Shown here in pieces: positions 52,724 to 62,613 of a DNA stretch of 64,000 nt. The first letter of the stretch is position 1. Every line of letters begins with the position of its first letter. This stretch comes from Bacillota bacterium (GTDB lineage Bacteria; Bacillota; UBA4882; UBA8346). Below the pieces are notes generated by a model. That model searched no databases, was not told the origin of the DNA, and saw only the letters and a list, made by a program, of their open reading frames with translations. The position numbers and the translations under genes are program-made. The stretch covers positions 1 through 64,000 of the forward strand of contig JAEYRN010000030.1 of NCBI GenBank assembly GCA_023435565.1. The letters run 5' to 3'.

Positions 52724-54428
52724 TTTCATCTCCTCCCTCAGTTGAAAATTTGGAATTCTTTCTTTCAGGATTTCCCTCGGGCGGAGTTTCCGGCGCGTTA
52801 CCCGGTTTTTCTTGTTCGGTTTTCCATGATTGACTTATTTTGGGTTGGCGGCTGACTTGTAACGGGTCAAATTGATCGGGCCGTTTTTTACGTTGCGTAG
52901 CAGGCCGCATTAAAATAATATCCCGGCTCCGTTTAGTAAACGGCGCGATTGGGGCCAACATAGGGACACCGAAACTTTTTTGGTAAACCAGGAGGTAAAG
53001 CTGAATGAAGATCCCGAAAACAATTCCGACAATGCCAAACATAAAAGCCAGTAAAACATAAATATAACGGGTCAGCCTAAAACTCAAGGAAGTGGAGAAT
53101 TCGGGAATGGTAAAAGCGGCAATCCCGGTTACCACCACCACAATCAGCAAAATGGGATTGATGATTTGAGTATATACCGAGACCAACCCCAGGAACAATC
53201 CGGCGGTGACAATAATCGGGGTCGCCAGATATTGGGGGCTGCGGACACTGGCCTCCCGCAATATCTCATAAATAAATTCCAAGATCAAAACCTCAATAAT
53301 GGTGGGCAATGGGGCCCGTAATTTGATTGCCACCAGTGAAAAAAGCAGATCGGTGGGGAGTAGTTCCGGCTGATAAATATTCAAAGCCACATAAAGGGCT
53401 GGTAAAAACAAGATGATGAACAGGGCGGTAATCCGGACAAACCGCATGTAAATTCCATAGGGCCAGCGGACGCTGTAGTCCTCCGCCGAGTGAATAAAAT
53501 TAGCGGCGCTGGTGGGAACTACAATGGCCTGCGGGCTTCCATCGACCAAAATAGCAACTTTACCTTCGGTCAGAGAAGCAGCCACCCGGTCGGGGCGCTC
53601 AATAGTGGCTACTTGCGGATAAGGAAAATAGGTACTGTCTTCAATTAACTGTTCCAACACACCGTTATCCATTAAAAAATCGATTTTAATGCCCTTCATC
53701 CGCCGCCGGACTTCCTTAAGCAACCGGGGGTTGACAATACCATCCAGGGAAAGCACCGCGCATTCCGTCCGGCTGAGGGTCCCGATCTCCATTTTTTCAA
53801 TGGTCAATCGGCGGGTGCGGAGCCGTTTCTGAATCAAACCCAGATTAGTGGTTAAATCTTCCACCAACCCTTCCTGAGCCCCTTTTAACACCCTTTCGGT
53901 GATGGGTTTTTCAACCGCCCGGTGGGGCGAACTTTTGGAATCGGCAATGATGAACCGTTTCTCTCCAGCAATCAAAACCATTGTTTGGCCTTGTAACAGA
54001 CGTTCGAAACCAAAATTCAAATCCTCGACGAATTGGGCATTATCCGCCGCAATTGCGGCCAAAATAGTTTCGGGCTTTGAATCCTGAAGCACTCCCATTT
54101 GGGCAATAATATCCCGCCCTATAATTTTACGATCCGCCAGATTCGGCAAAAACAAAACGGCGGCCTCGGTACCGGAGATTGTAACCCGGCGCTCACCCAA
54201 TATTTCCTCATGATGATTGAACGCATCTTTAATTGTCTTAATATCCTTGGCCAGATTCCCCGTTAACTGTGAACCGGGTTGAAAATAGTATTGCTCATCC
54301 AGAAATTCCTCGGCCTTTTGTTTCGTACCCTCAAGTTCCTCCGGTTCATCCCAGGCCAAAACGAAACCCGGTTCAACCTGAGGTTCCTTGAAAGTAAATA
54401 ACTGCCGCCAAATAGATTGTTTGCCCAT
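52716..54428 (-). CDS. gerKA: Spore germinant receptor A subunit, cassette copy 2
   Basis: The 570-residue protein is the near twin of 41001-42710 with one extra residue in the Pro-rich tail (ETPPEGNPE). The N-terminal soluble part has drifted more than the membrane part. It is preceded 64 bases upstream by a third A-subunit gene of the same type (54493-56157). The start follows GGAATT. Confidence 0.95.
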   Translation of the reverse strand: MGKQSIWRQLFTFKEPQVEPGFVLAWDEPEELEGTKQKAEEFLDEQYYFQPGSQLTGNLAKDIKTIKDAFNHHEEILGERRVTISGTEAAVLFLPNLADRKIIGRDIIAQMGVLQDSKPETILAAIAADNAQFVEDLNFGFERLLQGQTMVLIAGEKRFIIADSKSSPHRAVEKPITERVLKGAQEGLVEDLTTNLGLIQKRLRTRRLTIEKMEIGTLSRTECAVLSLDGIVNPRLLKEVRRRMKGIKIDFLMDNGVLEQLIEDSTYFPYPQVATIERPDRVAASLTEGKVAILVDGSPQAIVVPTSAANFIHSAEDYSVRWPYGIYMRFVRITALFIILFLPALYVALNIYQPELLPTDLLFSLVAIKLRAPLPTIIEVLILEFIYEILREASVRSPQYLATPIIVTAGLFLGLVSVYTQIINPILLIVVVVTGIAAFTIPEFSTSLSFRLTRYIYVLLAFMFGIVGIVFGIFIQLYLLVYQKSFGVPMLAPIAPFTKRSRDIILMRPATQRKKRPDQFDPLQVSRQPKISQSWKTEQEKPGNAPETPPEGNPERKNSKFSTEGGDEND

Positions 54429-54492
54429 ATTAATTCCTGTCTAAAAAAGAAAATAAAACTTCGATTGGTATTTTTATCTATAAAACATTTTT

Positions 54493-56157
54493 TTATTCGC
54501 TCTTCTCTTCGGGAGTTTCCGGCGCGTTCCCCGGTTTTTCTTGTCCGGTTTTCCATGCTTGGCTTACTTCGGGCTGGCGGCTGACCTGTATCGGATCAAA
54601 TTGATCGGGTCGTTTCTTACGCTGTGAGGCAGGCCGCATCAAAATAATATCCTTACTCCGTTTAGTAAATGGGGCAATCGGGGCCAGCATAGGGACGCCG
54701 AAGCTTTTTTGGGAAACCAACAGGTAAAGATTGATGAAAATCCCAAAGACGATCCCGATTAACCCGAAAAGAAAAGCCAGTATGATATATAAATAACGGA
54801 TAAGTCTGAAACTTAGGGATGTGGAAAAATCGGGAATAATAAAAGCGGAAATCGCGGTAACCACTACTACAATAAGTAGAACAGGATTGATAATATGAGT
54901 GACGGCGGCTGCTAACCCTAAAAAAATCCCGGCAGTGACAATTATCGGTGTCGCCAAATATTGCGGACTGCGAACACTAGCCTCTCGTAAAACTTCGTAA
55001 AGAAACTCCAAGATCAAAACTTCCAAAATTGTCGGCAATGGAGCGCGAATTTTAATTGCTATCAGTGAAAAAAGCAAATCGGTGGGAAGAAGTTCCGGCT
55101 GATAAATATTGATTGCTACATAAACCGCCGGTAGAAAAAGAATAACAAATACACCCACGATCCGAACAAAGCGCGTATAAATCCCATAGGGCCAACGAAT
55201 GCTATAATCTTCACTGGTATGAATAAAATTCGCGACACTGGTGGGAAGTATTAATGCCAAAGGGCTGTTATCAACCAGAATCGCAACCTTGCCCTCGGCC
55301 AGACCGGCAGCCACCCGATCCGGCCGTTCCGAATTGCTCATTTGCGGGAAAGGAAAAAAGGTGCTATCTTCGATTAATTGTTCCAGGACGCCGCTGTCCA
55401 TCAAAAAATCAATTGTAATCCCGTTTATCCGCCGCCGGACTTCCTTAAGCAACCGGGGATTCACAATTCCTTTTAGTGATAAAATGGCGAGACGGGTCCG
55501 GCTAAGCGTCCCCAACTCCTGATAATCAATTGTGAGACGGTGGGTCCGAAGCCTTTTTTGGACCAACCCTAAATTAGTATTTAAATCTTCCACAAAACTT
55601 TCATGGGGTCCTTTAAGTACCCGTTCATTTACTGGCCTTGATACCGCCCGGTGAGGCGCGCTTTGAGAATCAGCGATAATAAATTGCTTTTGTCCGTCAA
55701 TCAGGATCAATGTCTGGCCTTGAAGCAATTGTTCAAATCCGAAATTCAAATCCTCACTGAATTGGACGGCATAATGGGTAATTGCCCCATAAATGATTTC
55801 CCGTCCGGGATCTTTTAATCTCCCGATTTCAGCCACAATATCCCGCCCCACAATCCGGCGGTCGGCTAAGTTCGGCAGGAATAAAATACCGACTTCAACT
55901 CCGCCGATTTTAAGACGGCGTTCCCCCAATATAGTCCTGTTATTATGAAAAACTGAGCGGATTATCTGCAAATCTTCGACTATTTCACCACTCAACCCCG
56001 ACCCGGGTTGAAAGATAAATTCTTCATCAAGGAATTCCTCTTGCTTCTGTTTTGTGCCTTTTAGCTCTTCGGGTTCATCCCAAGCTAGTACAAAACCTGA
56101 CTCCAGGTGAGGCTCTTTAAAAATAAACAACTTTTTTAACTGATTTAATAAATCCAT
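54493..56157 (-). CDS. gerKA: Additional spore germinant receptor A subunit
   Basis: The 554-residue protein is clearly related along its whole length to the A subunit encoded next to it, with the same KRSKDIILMRPASQRKKRPDQ tail, but with many more changes than separate copies 1 and 2. It has no B or C gene of its own and heads an A-A-B-C-D operon. It may replace or mix with the other A subunit in the receptor. It ends the similarity of the two cassettes: copy 1 has another operon at this place. Confidence 0.94.
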   Translation of the reverse strand: MDLLNQLKKLFIFKEPHLESGFVLAWDEPEELKGTKQKQEEFLDEEFIFQPGSGLSGEIVEDLQIIRSVFHNNRTILGERRLKIGGVEVGILFLPNLADRRIVGRDIVAEIGRLKDPGREIIYGAITHYAVQFSEDLNFGFEQLLQGQTLILIDGQKQFIIADSQSAPHRAVSRPVNERVLKGPHESFVEDLNTNLGLVQKRLRTHRLTIDYQELGTLSRTRLAILSLKGIVNPRLLKEVRRRINGITIDFLMDSGVLEQLIEDSTFFPFPQMSNSERPDRVAAGLAEGKVAILVDNSPLALILPTSVANFIHTSEDYSIRWPYGIYTRFVRIVGVFVILFLPAVYVAINIYQPELLPTDLLFSLIAIKIRAPLPTILEVLILEFLYEVLREASVRSPQYLATPIIVTAGIFLGLAAAVTHIINPVLLIVVVVTAISAFIIPDFSTSLSFRLIRYLYIILAFLFGLIGIVFGIFINLYLLVSQKSFGVPMLAPIAPFTKRSKDIILMRPASQRKKRPDQFDPIQVSRQPEVSQAWKTGQEKPGNAPETPEEKSE

Positions 56158-56326
56158 AAATACAGCCCCTGCAGATAATCTCCGTCAAGTCTACAAAACT
56201 TTGACTATTTCCCATATTATGGCCATTTTTTTCTTTATTACTCAAGCAATCCATCTTTGTATAATTTATTATTTAAAGGCTAAAAATACCAATAATCGTA
56301 ATTAAATCATTATAAAGGCAGGATAA

Positions 56327-56800
56327 ATGGCATTAACTTATTTTAAAATTAAGGATCGCGTCTTAATTGGATCCACAGCGGGAATGATTGCGGCGGTCTT
56401 TAAGGATGCTTCCAACCTTATCTTTTATAGCTTAAAAATCGTAAACACCCTTTACTTTCAATTGGCGGCCTCCGCCCATCTACTTCCGGCGGGTGTAAAC
56501 ACAGTACTAGGCTACATTATCGGTATTCTTTCCGACATCATCACCGGAGGTACGATAGGAGTCCTGGGAATCTTTTTTTTAAGTTATTTCGGCACGGATT
56601 ACTGGTGGTACAAAGGATGTATTATTGGCAACCTGGTCTGGCTTTTCGGCCTGGGAGTCATTTTAAACCTGGGAACGATCCATCTGAATTCCTATGATCC
56701 GGTGTTTCGGATGGTGGCATTTATTGACCACCAAATTTTCGGTCTGGTATACGTCTATCTTGTATACCGCTGGTCTCAAAAAACAAAACCAATTCAATAG
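56327..56800 (+). CDS. Uncharacterised four-helix membrane protein, ger-linked
   Basis: The 157-residue protein has four hydrophobic segments: VLIGSTAGMIAAVF, the long GYIIGILSDIITGGTIGVLG, KGCIIGNLVWLFGLGVIL and IFGLVYVYLVYRW. It stands 18 bases before an A-subunit gene and is probably the first gene of that operon. Relatives are at 62071-62559 and 63684-64000, with decayed copies at 37936-38293 and 49885-50006. The shared features are a Gly-rich first helix, a Lys-Gly/Ala before helix 3 and a Trp in helix 3. The function is unknown; the place suggests a receptor accessory protein. Confidence 0.75.
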   Translation: MALTYFKIKDRVLIGSTAGMIAAVFKDASNLIFYSLKIVNTLYFQLAASAHLLPAGVNTVLGYIIGILSDIITGGTIGVLGIFFLSYFGTDYWWYKGCIIGNLVWLFGLGVILNLGTIHLNSYDPVFRMVAFIDHQIFGLVYVYLVYRWSQKTKPIQ

Positions 56801-56818
56801 TATGAGAAAGGCTTCTTT

Positions 56819-58282
56819 ATGACTGATTCAAAACCTATTCCTTCCTCAGTTAACGATTTTATTGAATTCATTAAAACAAACCTGGGTAATCCGGTGGATT
56901 TGTATTACGAATCCATTGGAAAACCATTATTTACAGTTGTTTTTTTAAGTTCATTCACTGATAAAACAGAATTACAAAGCTACATTTTAAAATCCCTGGC
57001 GCAGGTCTACACAGAGGAAACCAATCCTACATGGGAGAAATTACTATGCTCCATTCCTAATGGGATTCATTTTCGCCGTGATGACATGATGGAAGCCATC
57101 AAAGATCTTTTAAAAGGTTATACTTTAATCCACCTTTCTGGTAGTAAAATTGTTTATTCATTCGATACCCATAAAGAGGTCAAACGCCAACCCAGTGAAC
57201 CACTGGTGGAGCGGACCATTCGCGGTCCAAAAGTATCCTTATTGGAAGTTATTGACGAGAACATCCTGATGTTCCGGCGGACTATCAAAAATAACCAATT
57301 AAGAATTGACGGGATGAATATCGGGGAGAGAACCCAAACCCGAGTCGCAGTGCTCTACCTCGATGATGTGGCTGACCCCGCCATCGTTGCCGAAGTCCAT
57401 CAGAGATTATCTAAGATTAATATCGATGGAATCGTAGACAGTGGCTATATAGAACAATTAATAACGGATAACCGTTACTGCATTTTTCCTTTAACCCAAA
57501 GCACCGAACGTCCGGATAAGATCGTGGCCGCTATACTGGAAGGCCGGATTGCCATTTTAGTGGACGGGAGCTCCAACGGAATTATTGTACCGGTGACAGT
57601 AAATGAACTCTACCAAAGTCCCGAAGATTATTATTTTACTTTTTGGTTCGGAGCGTTTCTACGTTTCTTTCGTATCTTGGGCAATAATATCGCCGTAGCC
57701 CTTCCGGGACTGTATATTGCTTTAATCGGGGTTAATCCCGAACTATTACCGATTAAATTCGCCCTTACCGTAGCCGGTAGCAGAATGGGAGTGGCAATTC
57801 CTATTTTGATTGAATTGCTGGCTATGGAAATCGTATTGGAGATCTTTCGGGAAGGTAGTCTCCGGTTACCGACCACCGTCAGCCAAACCCTGGGAGTTAC
57901 TGCCGGAATTGTACTCGGAACTGCAGCCGTGGCTGCTGGATTAGTCTCTAACGCAACTTTGGTGGTGGTGATTATTACCGCAATCGCCTCCTATTCCGGG
58001 CCAAGTTACGAAATCGGGCTTTCCTGGCGGGTTCTCCGGTATTTCTTGATTTTCGCCGCCGCATTTATGGGGATTTATGGTCTTTTTATCGCGGGAATCA
58101 TGGTTTTAACTCATGCCGCAATCCAGAACTCCTTTGGAATTTCCTATTTAGCACCATGGGCTCCGATTGAAATTCCGGAACTTCTGGATACTGTAATCAG
58201 AAGACCCATATGGTTACGGCGTCGCTTGCGCATTTACCATCCGACTGACAAATTCCGTTTATGGAGAAAAGGTAATAAATAA
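56819..58282 (+). CDS. gerKA: Spore germinant receptor A subunit (tandem copy a)
   Basis: The 487-residue protein has ERTQTRVAVLYLDDVADPAIV, STERPDKIVAAILEGRIAIL and about five helices from residue 280, as in GerAA. It lies in the plus-strand operon (membrane protein, A, A, B, C, membrane protein). It is strongly similar to the next gene, showing tandem duplication. The N-terminus (residues 1-90) is more different from other A subunits. Confidence 0.94.
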   Translation: MTDSKPIPSSVNDFIEFIKTNLGNPVDLYYESIGKPLFTVVFLSSFTDKTELQSYILKSLAQVYTEETNPTWEKLLCSIPNGIHFRRDDMMEAIKDLLKGYTLIHLSGSKIVYSFDTHKEVKRQPSEPLVERTIRGPKVSLLEVIDENILMFRRTIKNNQLRIDGMNIGERTQTRVAVLYLDDVADPAIVAEVHQRLSKINIDGIVDSGYIEQLITDNRYCIFPLTQSTERPDKIVAAILEGRIAILVDGSSNGIIVPVTVNELYQSPEDYYFTFWFGAFLRFFRILGNNIAVALPGLYIALIGVNPELLPIKFALTVAGSRMGVAIPILIELLAMEIVLEIFREGSLRLPTTVSQTLGVTAGIVLGTAAVAAGLVSNATLVVVIITAIASYSGPSYEIGLSWRVLRYFLIFAAAFMGIYGLFIAGIMVLTHAAIQNSFGISYLAPWAPIEIPELLDTVIRRPIWLRRRLRIYHPTDKFRLWRKGNK

Positions 58283-58283
58283 A

Positions 58284-59762
58284 TTGACTGTACAAGAGGA
58301 GATTGTGCTGGAACCGATCCCAATTTCCCTAACCGAGTTCATCTCGTTCATCCAAACCAACTTGGGAAACCCGGTGGATTTATATTACGAGTCATTCGGT
58401 AAACGATCATTTACGGCCGTTTTTTTAAATTCATTTACCGATAAAACCGAATTGCAGTCCTACCTGTTAACGCCCCTGACGAAAGTTTGCAACGAAATGG
58501 CCAATCCCACTTGGGAAAATTTGTTAGGCTCAATTCCCAAAGGAATCCATTTTCGCCGGAACGATATGGGAGAAATCATGGAGGATCTTTTAAACGGATT
58601 CACCTTGATTCACCTTTCAGGAAGTAAATACGTCTACTCATTCGATACCCATAAAGAAGTTAAACGCCAGCCCAGTGAACCATTAGTTGAACGGACAATC
58701 CGCGGCCCCAAAATTTCATTATTGGAATCTATTGATGAAAACATCTTGATGATCCGGAGGACGATTAAAAACAATCATTTACGGGTCGATGGGATGAAGA
58801 TTGGGGAAAGAACCCAAACCAGAATCGCCGTATTATATTTGGAGGACGTGGCTGATCCAGGCATTATGGCTGAAACGCGTCGCCGGTTATCCCAGATTAA
58901 AATAGACGGCATTGTCGATAGCGGATATGTGGAACAGTTGATTACCGATAACCGCTTTTCCATTTTCCCGTTAACTCAAAGCACCGAACGCCCCGATAAA
59001 GTAGTGGCCGCCATCTTGGAAGGGCGGATCGCCATCCTGGTTGACGGCAGTTCCAACAGCATTTTAGTACCGGTGACCGTCAATGAACTGTATCAGAGCG
59101 CCGAAGATTATTATTTTACCTTTTGGTTTGGGGCTTTCTTGCGGTTTTTTAGGATCGTCGGCAATAATATCGCCGTGACCCTGCCGGGGTTATATATTGC
59201 TTTAGTTGGCGTCAATCCCGAACTTTTACCGATTAAATTCGCACTCACTATCTCCGGTAGCAGGATGGGGGTAGCATTTCCGATTTTAATCGAACTACTG
59301 ATTATGGAGACGGTGATCGAGATCTTTCGGGAAGGAAGCCTCCGGCTGCCGACCACCGTCAGCCAAACACTGGGCGTTACCGCCGGGATTGTGTTAGGCG
59401 CTGCTTCCGTGGCTGCCGGTTTGATCTCCAACGCGACTTTGGTAGTGGTCATCATCACCTCTATCGCTTCCTATTCCGGCCCTAGTTATGAGATTGGACT
59501 ATCCTGGCGGATTCTCAGATATGTTCTGATTTTTGCCGCTGCTTTTTTAGGAGTTTACGGGCTGACTATCGCCGGAATCATGATTTTAACCCATGCGGCA
59601 ATTCAAAATTCATTTGGGATTTCTTATTTAGCCCCTTGGGCTCCCATTGAAATTCCCGAACTTCAAGATACGGTAATCCGGCGGCCACTCTGGCTGCGAC
59701 GCCGCTTACGGATTTACCACCCGACCGATCGTTCTCGTTTTGGTAAGAAAGGAGCCAAATAA
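58284..59762 (+). CDS. gerKA: Spore germinant receptor A subunit (tandem copy b)
   Basis: The 492-residue protein is a tandem relative of 56819-58282. The start is TTG 58284, one base after the previous stop region, with AAAGG about 12 bases upstream, so translation is probably coupled and may be weaker. Most differences lie in the first 120 residues; the membrane part is almost the same. It ends directly before the B gene (59763). Confidence 0.93.
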   Translation: MTVQEEIVLEPIPISLTEFISFIQTNLGNPVDLYYESFGKRSFTAVFLNSFTDKTELQSYLLTPLTKVCNEMANPTWENLLGSIPKGIHFRRNDMGEIMEDLLNGFTLIHLSGSKYVYSFDTHKEVKRQPSEPLVERTIRGPKISLLESIDENILMIRRTIKNNHLRVDGMKIGERTQTRIAVLYLEDVADPGIMAETRRRLSQIKIDGIVDSGYVEQLITDNRFSIFPLTQSTERPDKVVAAILEGRIAILVDGSSNSILVPVTVNELYQSAEDYYFTFWFGAFLRFFRIVGNNIAVTLPGLYIALVGVNPELLPIKFALTISGSRMGVAFPILIELLIMETVIEIFREGSLRLPTTVSQTLGVTAGIVLGAASVAAGLISNATLVVVIITSIASYSGPSYEIGLSWRILRYVLIFAAAFLGVYGLTIAGIMILTHAAIQNSFGISYLAPWAPIEIPELQDTVIRRPLWLRRRLRIYHPTDRSRFGKKGAK

Positions 59763-60875
59763 ATGGATCAAATTATCTTAAAACCCCGGCTTTCTCCGGT
59801 AATGTTGTTTGTTTTGTTATTAGTAACCCTATCCGGATTGAACTTTCTGGTAGCCCCTTATGATGTGGCCAAGGCCTGCGGACCCAGCGCTTATTGGGCG
59901 GTAATGGGAACTTTAATTTTACTCCTGCCGGTGCTTGGTCTGATGATCCTGTTTAAAAACCGTTTTCCTGATGAGAATCTCTTCCAAGTTGCCCCGCACG
60001 TCATTGGAAAACCTTTGGCTATCATTGGTAATTTGATTTTTATTAGTGTTTTTATTATCTGGCTCGTCACCGTGATTCCCAACGCCACCTATTTGCTCTC
60101 AACTTACCTGTTTGATCGCACCCCGCTTTTGGCAATCATGGTTTCACTGCTGCTGGCAATTGGATATATAGCCATCAACGGTCTCAAAGCCGTTAACCGG
60201 ATGGCGGCATTTGTGTTTATTCCAACCCTTTCGTTTACCTTACTCATGAAACTATTAACTCTTCAAGGGATTACAGTTACTCACCTTTTGCCTCTATTCT
60301 CAAACCAACCGTTAAACTATTTAAAAGGCGCCATCACTACTCTAAATCAATTCGTACCACTTGGAGCCGTATTTTTAATCTATCCACTTCTTAAAAAACA
60401 GGCGAAACTAGGTAAGATTACCCTTGGAGTAGTGGCCTTGGAGATCTTCTTACTTGTCATCGGGGTGATTACGACCATCGGAACTTTCGGCGCTTCAGTC
60501 TCCACCCGTTTTATCTGGCCCAATCTGGCTTCGGTCCACCGCCTGAGCATCCCTTACCTGGTTTTGGAACAAATTGGCCTTTTGTTTATCATTGTCTGGC
60601 TGACGATGTTCATTATCGGAACCTCCTTCTACTTTTCCCTGATCGCCGGTGGCCTCAAGGAACAATTTCCGGTGTTGAACTACCGTTATACCGCCATCGC
60701 TTTACTAATTTTAGTGGGAGGCGGCGGATTTCTACTTTTCCCGAATATCTACCGGTTAAATTCAGTTTTTACCGCTCTACGCCATGTCGCCATTATTCCG
60801 GTAATCTTTTATCCATTACTGATTTATATCATAGCCTTATTGAGGGGCAAAGGAGTGAAGCGAAATGAAGCCTAA
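59763..60875 (+). CDS. gerKB: Spore germinant receptor B subunit, plus-strand operon
   Basis: The 370-residue protein has about ten helices (LSPVMLFVLLLVTLSGLNF at the start, ending YIIALLRGKG) of the GerB/APC type. It begins right after the A-subunit stop, with AAGAAAGGAG upstream, and its end overlaps the C-subunit start by 11 bases. It differs from the other three B subunits. Confidence 0.93.
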   Translation: MDQIILKPRLSPVMLFVLLLVTLSGLNFLVAPYDVAKACGPSAYWAVMGTLILLLPVLGLMILFKNRFPDENLFQVAPHVIGKPLAIIGNLIFISVFIIWLVTVIPNATYLLSTYLFDRTPLLAIMVSLLLAIGYIAINGLKAVNRMAAFVFIPTLSFTLLMKLLTLQGITVTHLLPLFSNQPLNYLKGAITTLNQFVPLGAVFLIYPLLKKQAKLGKITLGVVALEIFLLVIGVITTIGTFGASVSTRFIWPNLASVHRLSIPYLVLEQIGLLFIIVWLTMFIIGTSFYFSLIAGGLKEQFPVLNYRYTAIALLILVGGGGFLLFPNIYRLNSVFTALRHVAIIPVIFYPLLIYIIALLRGKGVKRNEA

Positions 60876-62007
60876 CCGGGTTGGTTGGAGTATTAAACTT
60901 ATTTTGTTATCAATTTTTCTATTTATATTACCCGGTTGTTGGGATCTTGAAGAAGTTGATCGCCGGGCTTTCGCCACAACCGTAGGCATTGATACCAACC
61001 TTCGCCAACAAGTTGTCTTAACGGTACAGGTACCGATCGCCCAAAAAATGCTGCCTCCGGGGGCGGGAACCAGCGGAACCGAGGGAAAAAATTTTACAAC
61101 GACCAGCGTGTCGGGGCCTAGTGTCGCCAATGCCTTCCGCCAATTAGAGACCAAAACATCGCGTCGTTTGGTAATCCAACAAAATAAATCGATTATTATC
61201 AGCGAGGAGGCAGCCCGTTTCGGAGTCTCCGCGCTTACGGACTGGTTGAACAGGGCTCCGAAGGCTCCGCCCCAAGCTTTGGTATTTGTAACAAACGGAA
61301 AATCAGCAAAAGATATCCTGACATTCGCTCCGGCTCAAATGGTACTTCCCGGATTAACGTTGATTGCTTTTGGGCAATCAGCCGTCAAATATGATCGGAC
61401 CTATTTTATCCCAGTCTGGAAATTTGAACAAAAGTTACTTTACGAAGCCAAGGATGCTTACGCTCCTTTAATTGATGTCGGCCCTAAAGAAGGAAATTAC
61501 CGAATCTCGGGACTGGCGGTTTTCAACGGATATAAAATGACCGGAAAACTGGATGCCAAGGAGTCCCAAGCCTTCGGGATTTTAACCGGGCAGATGTCAT
61601 CCGGAGGAATGAGTTTTATGGCCATTAATGGCCAAATCATTTCCCTTCGGAATGTGCGGGGACGAACTAAAGTCAAAGTTATCCCTGATGGGGGCCAGTA
61701 TCCTGTTTTCGAAGTTCAAAGCAAAGTGACCGCTATCCTAAACGAGCGTACCGATAAGCAAACAGAACTTAGTCAACAGGATACCCGTGCACTGGAAAAG
61801 ATGATGTCCCAATCATTAAAAATAAGATTGGAAACGGTAATTAGGAAGTTACAAGGCTATAATTCTGATGTGATTGACTTTGGCGAACAATTTCGAATCC
61901 AACATCCCAGCCTTTGGGAAAAAACCAATTGGAAAGAGATCTTTCCGTCGGTTTCATATCGAGTCACCGTGAAGGTATCCCTGCAAAAGGATGGAGTCTT
62001 GCGTTGA
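60865..62007 (+). CDS. gerKC: Spore germinant receptor C subunit, plus-strand operon
   Basis: The 380-residue lipoprotein has the lipobox LPGCWD and LEEVDRRAFATTVGID, as in GerAC. AAAGGAG lies upstream of the ATG, which is inside the end of gerKB. It completes the A-A-B-C set; no tiny D gene follows, but a four-helix membrane protein (62071) does. Confidence 0.94.
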   Translation: MKPNRVGWSIKLILLSIFLFILPGCWDLEEVDRRAFATTVGIDTNLRQQVVLTVQVPIAQKMLPPGAGTSGTEGKNFTTTSVSGPSVANAFRQLETKTSRRLVIQQNKSIIISEEAARFGVSALTDWLNRAPKAPPQALVFVTNGKSAKDILTFAPAQMVLPGLTLIAFGQSAVKYDRTYFIPVWKFEQKLLYEAKDAYAPLIDVGPKEGNYRISGLAVFNGYKMTGKLDAKESQAFGILTGQMSSGGMSFMAINGQIISLRNVRGRTKVKVIPDGGQYPVFEVQSKVTAILNERTDKQTELSQQDTRALEKMMSQSLKIRLETVIRKLQGYNSDVIDFGEQFRIQHPSLWEKTNWKEIFPSVSYRVTVKVSLQKDGVLR

Positions 62008-62070
62008 ATCAACTATTTTTAAAACCTAAATTATCAATATTTTGAATGCTGGAAAATGGGGTTTTAACTT

Positions 62071-62559
62071 ATGAAAATAAATGAGCATGTCAAGATTGAT
62101 CCTTATTTACTCGGCAGCGGTTTGGGATTTATATTAACAATCCCTTACTTGACCCTGGATTATTTATTCTCTTTACTATTTAAAACGAATCCGATTCCCA
62201 TTTATTCGGCGACTTTGGTTGTCAGCCATACTAATTTTTTTTGGGATTATATCTTTAGTATTACAGCGGATTTAACGGCAGGAGCGTTTTTAGGATTTAT
62301 CATCGCATATATTTTGGAACGAACCAATTACCACCATCTATGGTTAAAAGGGTTAGGTACAGGGTCAGTTTTATGGATTGCCCATGTCAGTGTAATTCCA
62401 AAATTATGGGAACCGGCACTTTTGGAGTTGATGAACCGGCAAACCGTGTATGTAGCATTTTTTACGCATGTACTTTGGGGGGTGGTATACGCTGTCTTTT
62501 TGAATAATATTCGTAGATGCTTAAAGGAAAAAAATGATATAGATAATAAATGTTCTTAA
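62071..62559 (+). CDS. Uncharacterised four-helix membrane protein, ger-linked
   Basis: The 162-residue protein has helices around LLGSGLGFILTIPYLTLDY, ITADLTAGAFLGFIIAYIL, LKGLGTGSVLWIAHVSVI and VAFFTHVLWGVVYAVFL. It shares the pattern of the proteins at 56327 and 63684 (Gly-rich helix 1, LKG before helix 3, Trp in helix 3, His or aromatic in helix 4). It follows the gerKC gene by 63 bases and is probably in its operon. Unknown function. Confidence 0.72.
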   Translation: MKINEHVKIDPYLLGSGLGFILTIPYLTLDYLFSLLFKTNPIPIYSATLVVSHTNFFWDYIFSITADLTAGAFLGFIIAYILERTNYHHLWLKGLGTGSVLWIAHVSVIPKLWEPALLELMNRQTVYVAFFTHVLWGVVYAVFLNNIRRCLKEKNDIDNKCS

Positions 62560-62613
62560 AACATAGCCAATTCACTTAATGGAGGATATAATTATTAATT
62601 GTTGAGCGAACAT

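Larger units (their letters stand above)
47270..54482. repeat. Duplicated ger cassette, copy 2 (with tubRZ and XRE)
   Basis: This copy keeps the small gene, tubZ, tubR and the XRE gene between the shared left end and the D-C-B-A genes. Many scattered substitutions against copy 1 show that it is a true duplication and not an assembly error. Confidence 0.9.

Noticed and set aside
38409..54482. Assembly artefact as the cause of the duplicated ger cassette
   Set aside because: Many scattered substitutions, different flanks and a decayed versus intact neighbour region show true divergence.
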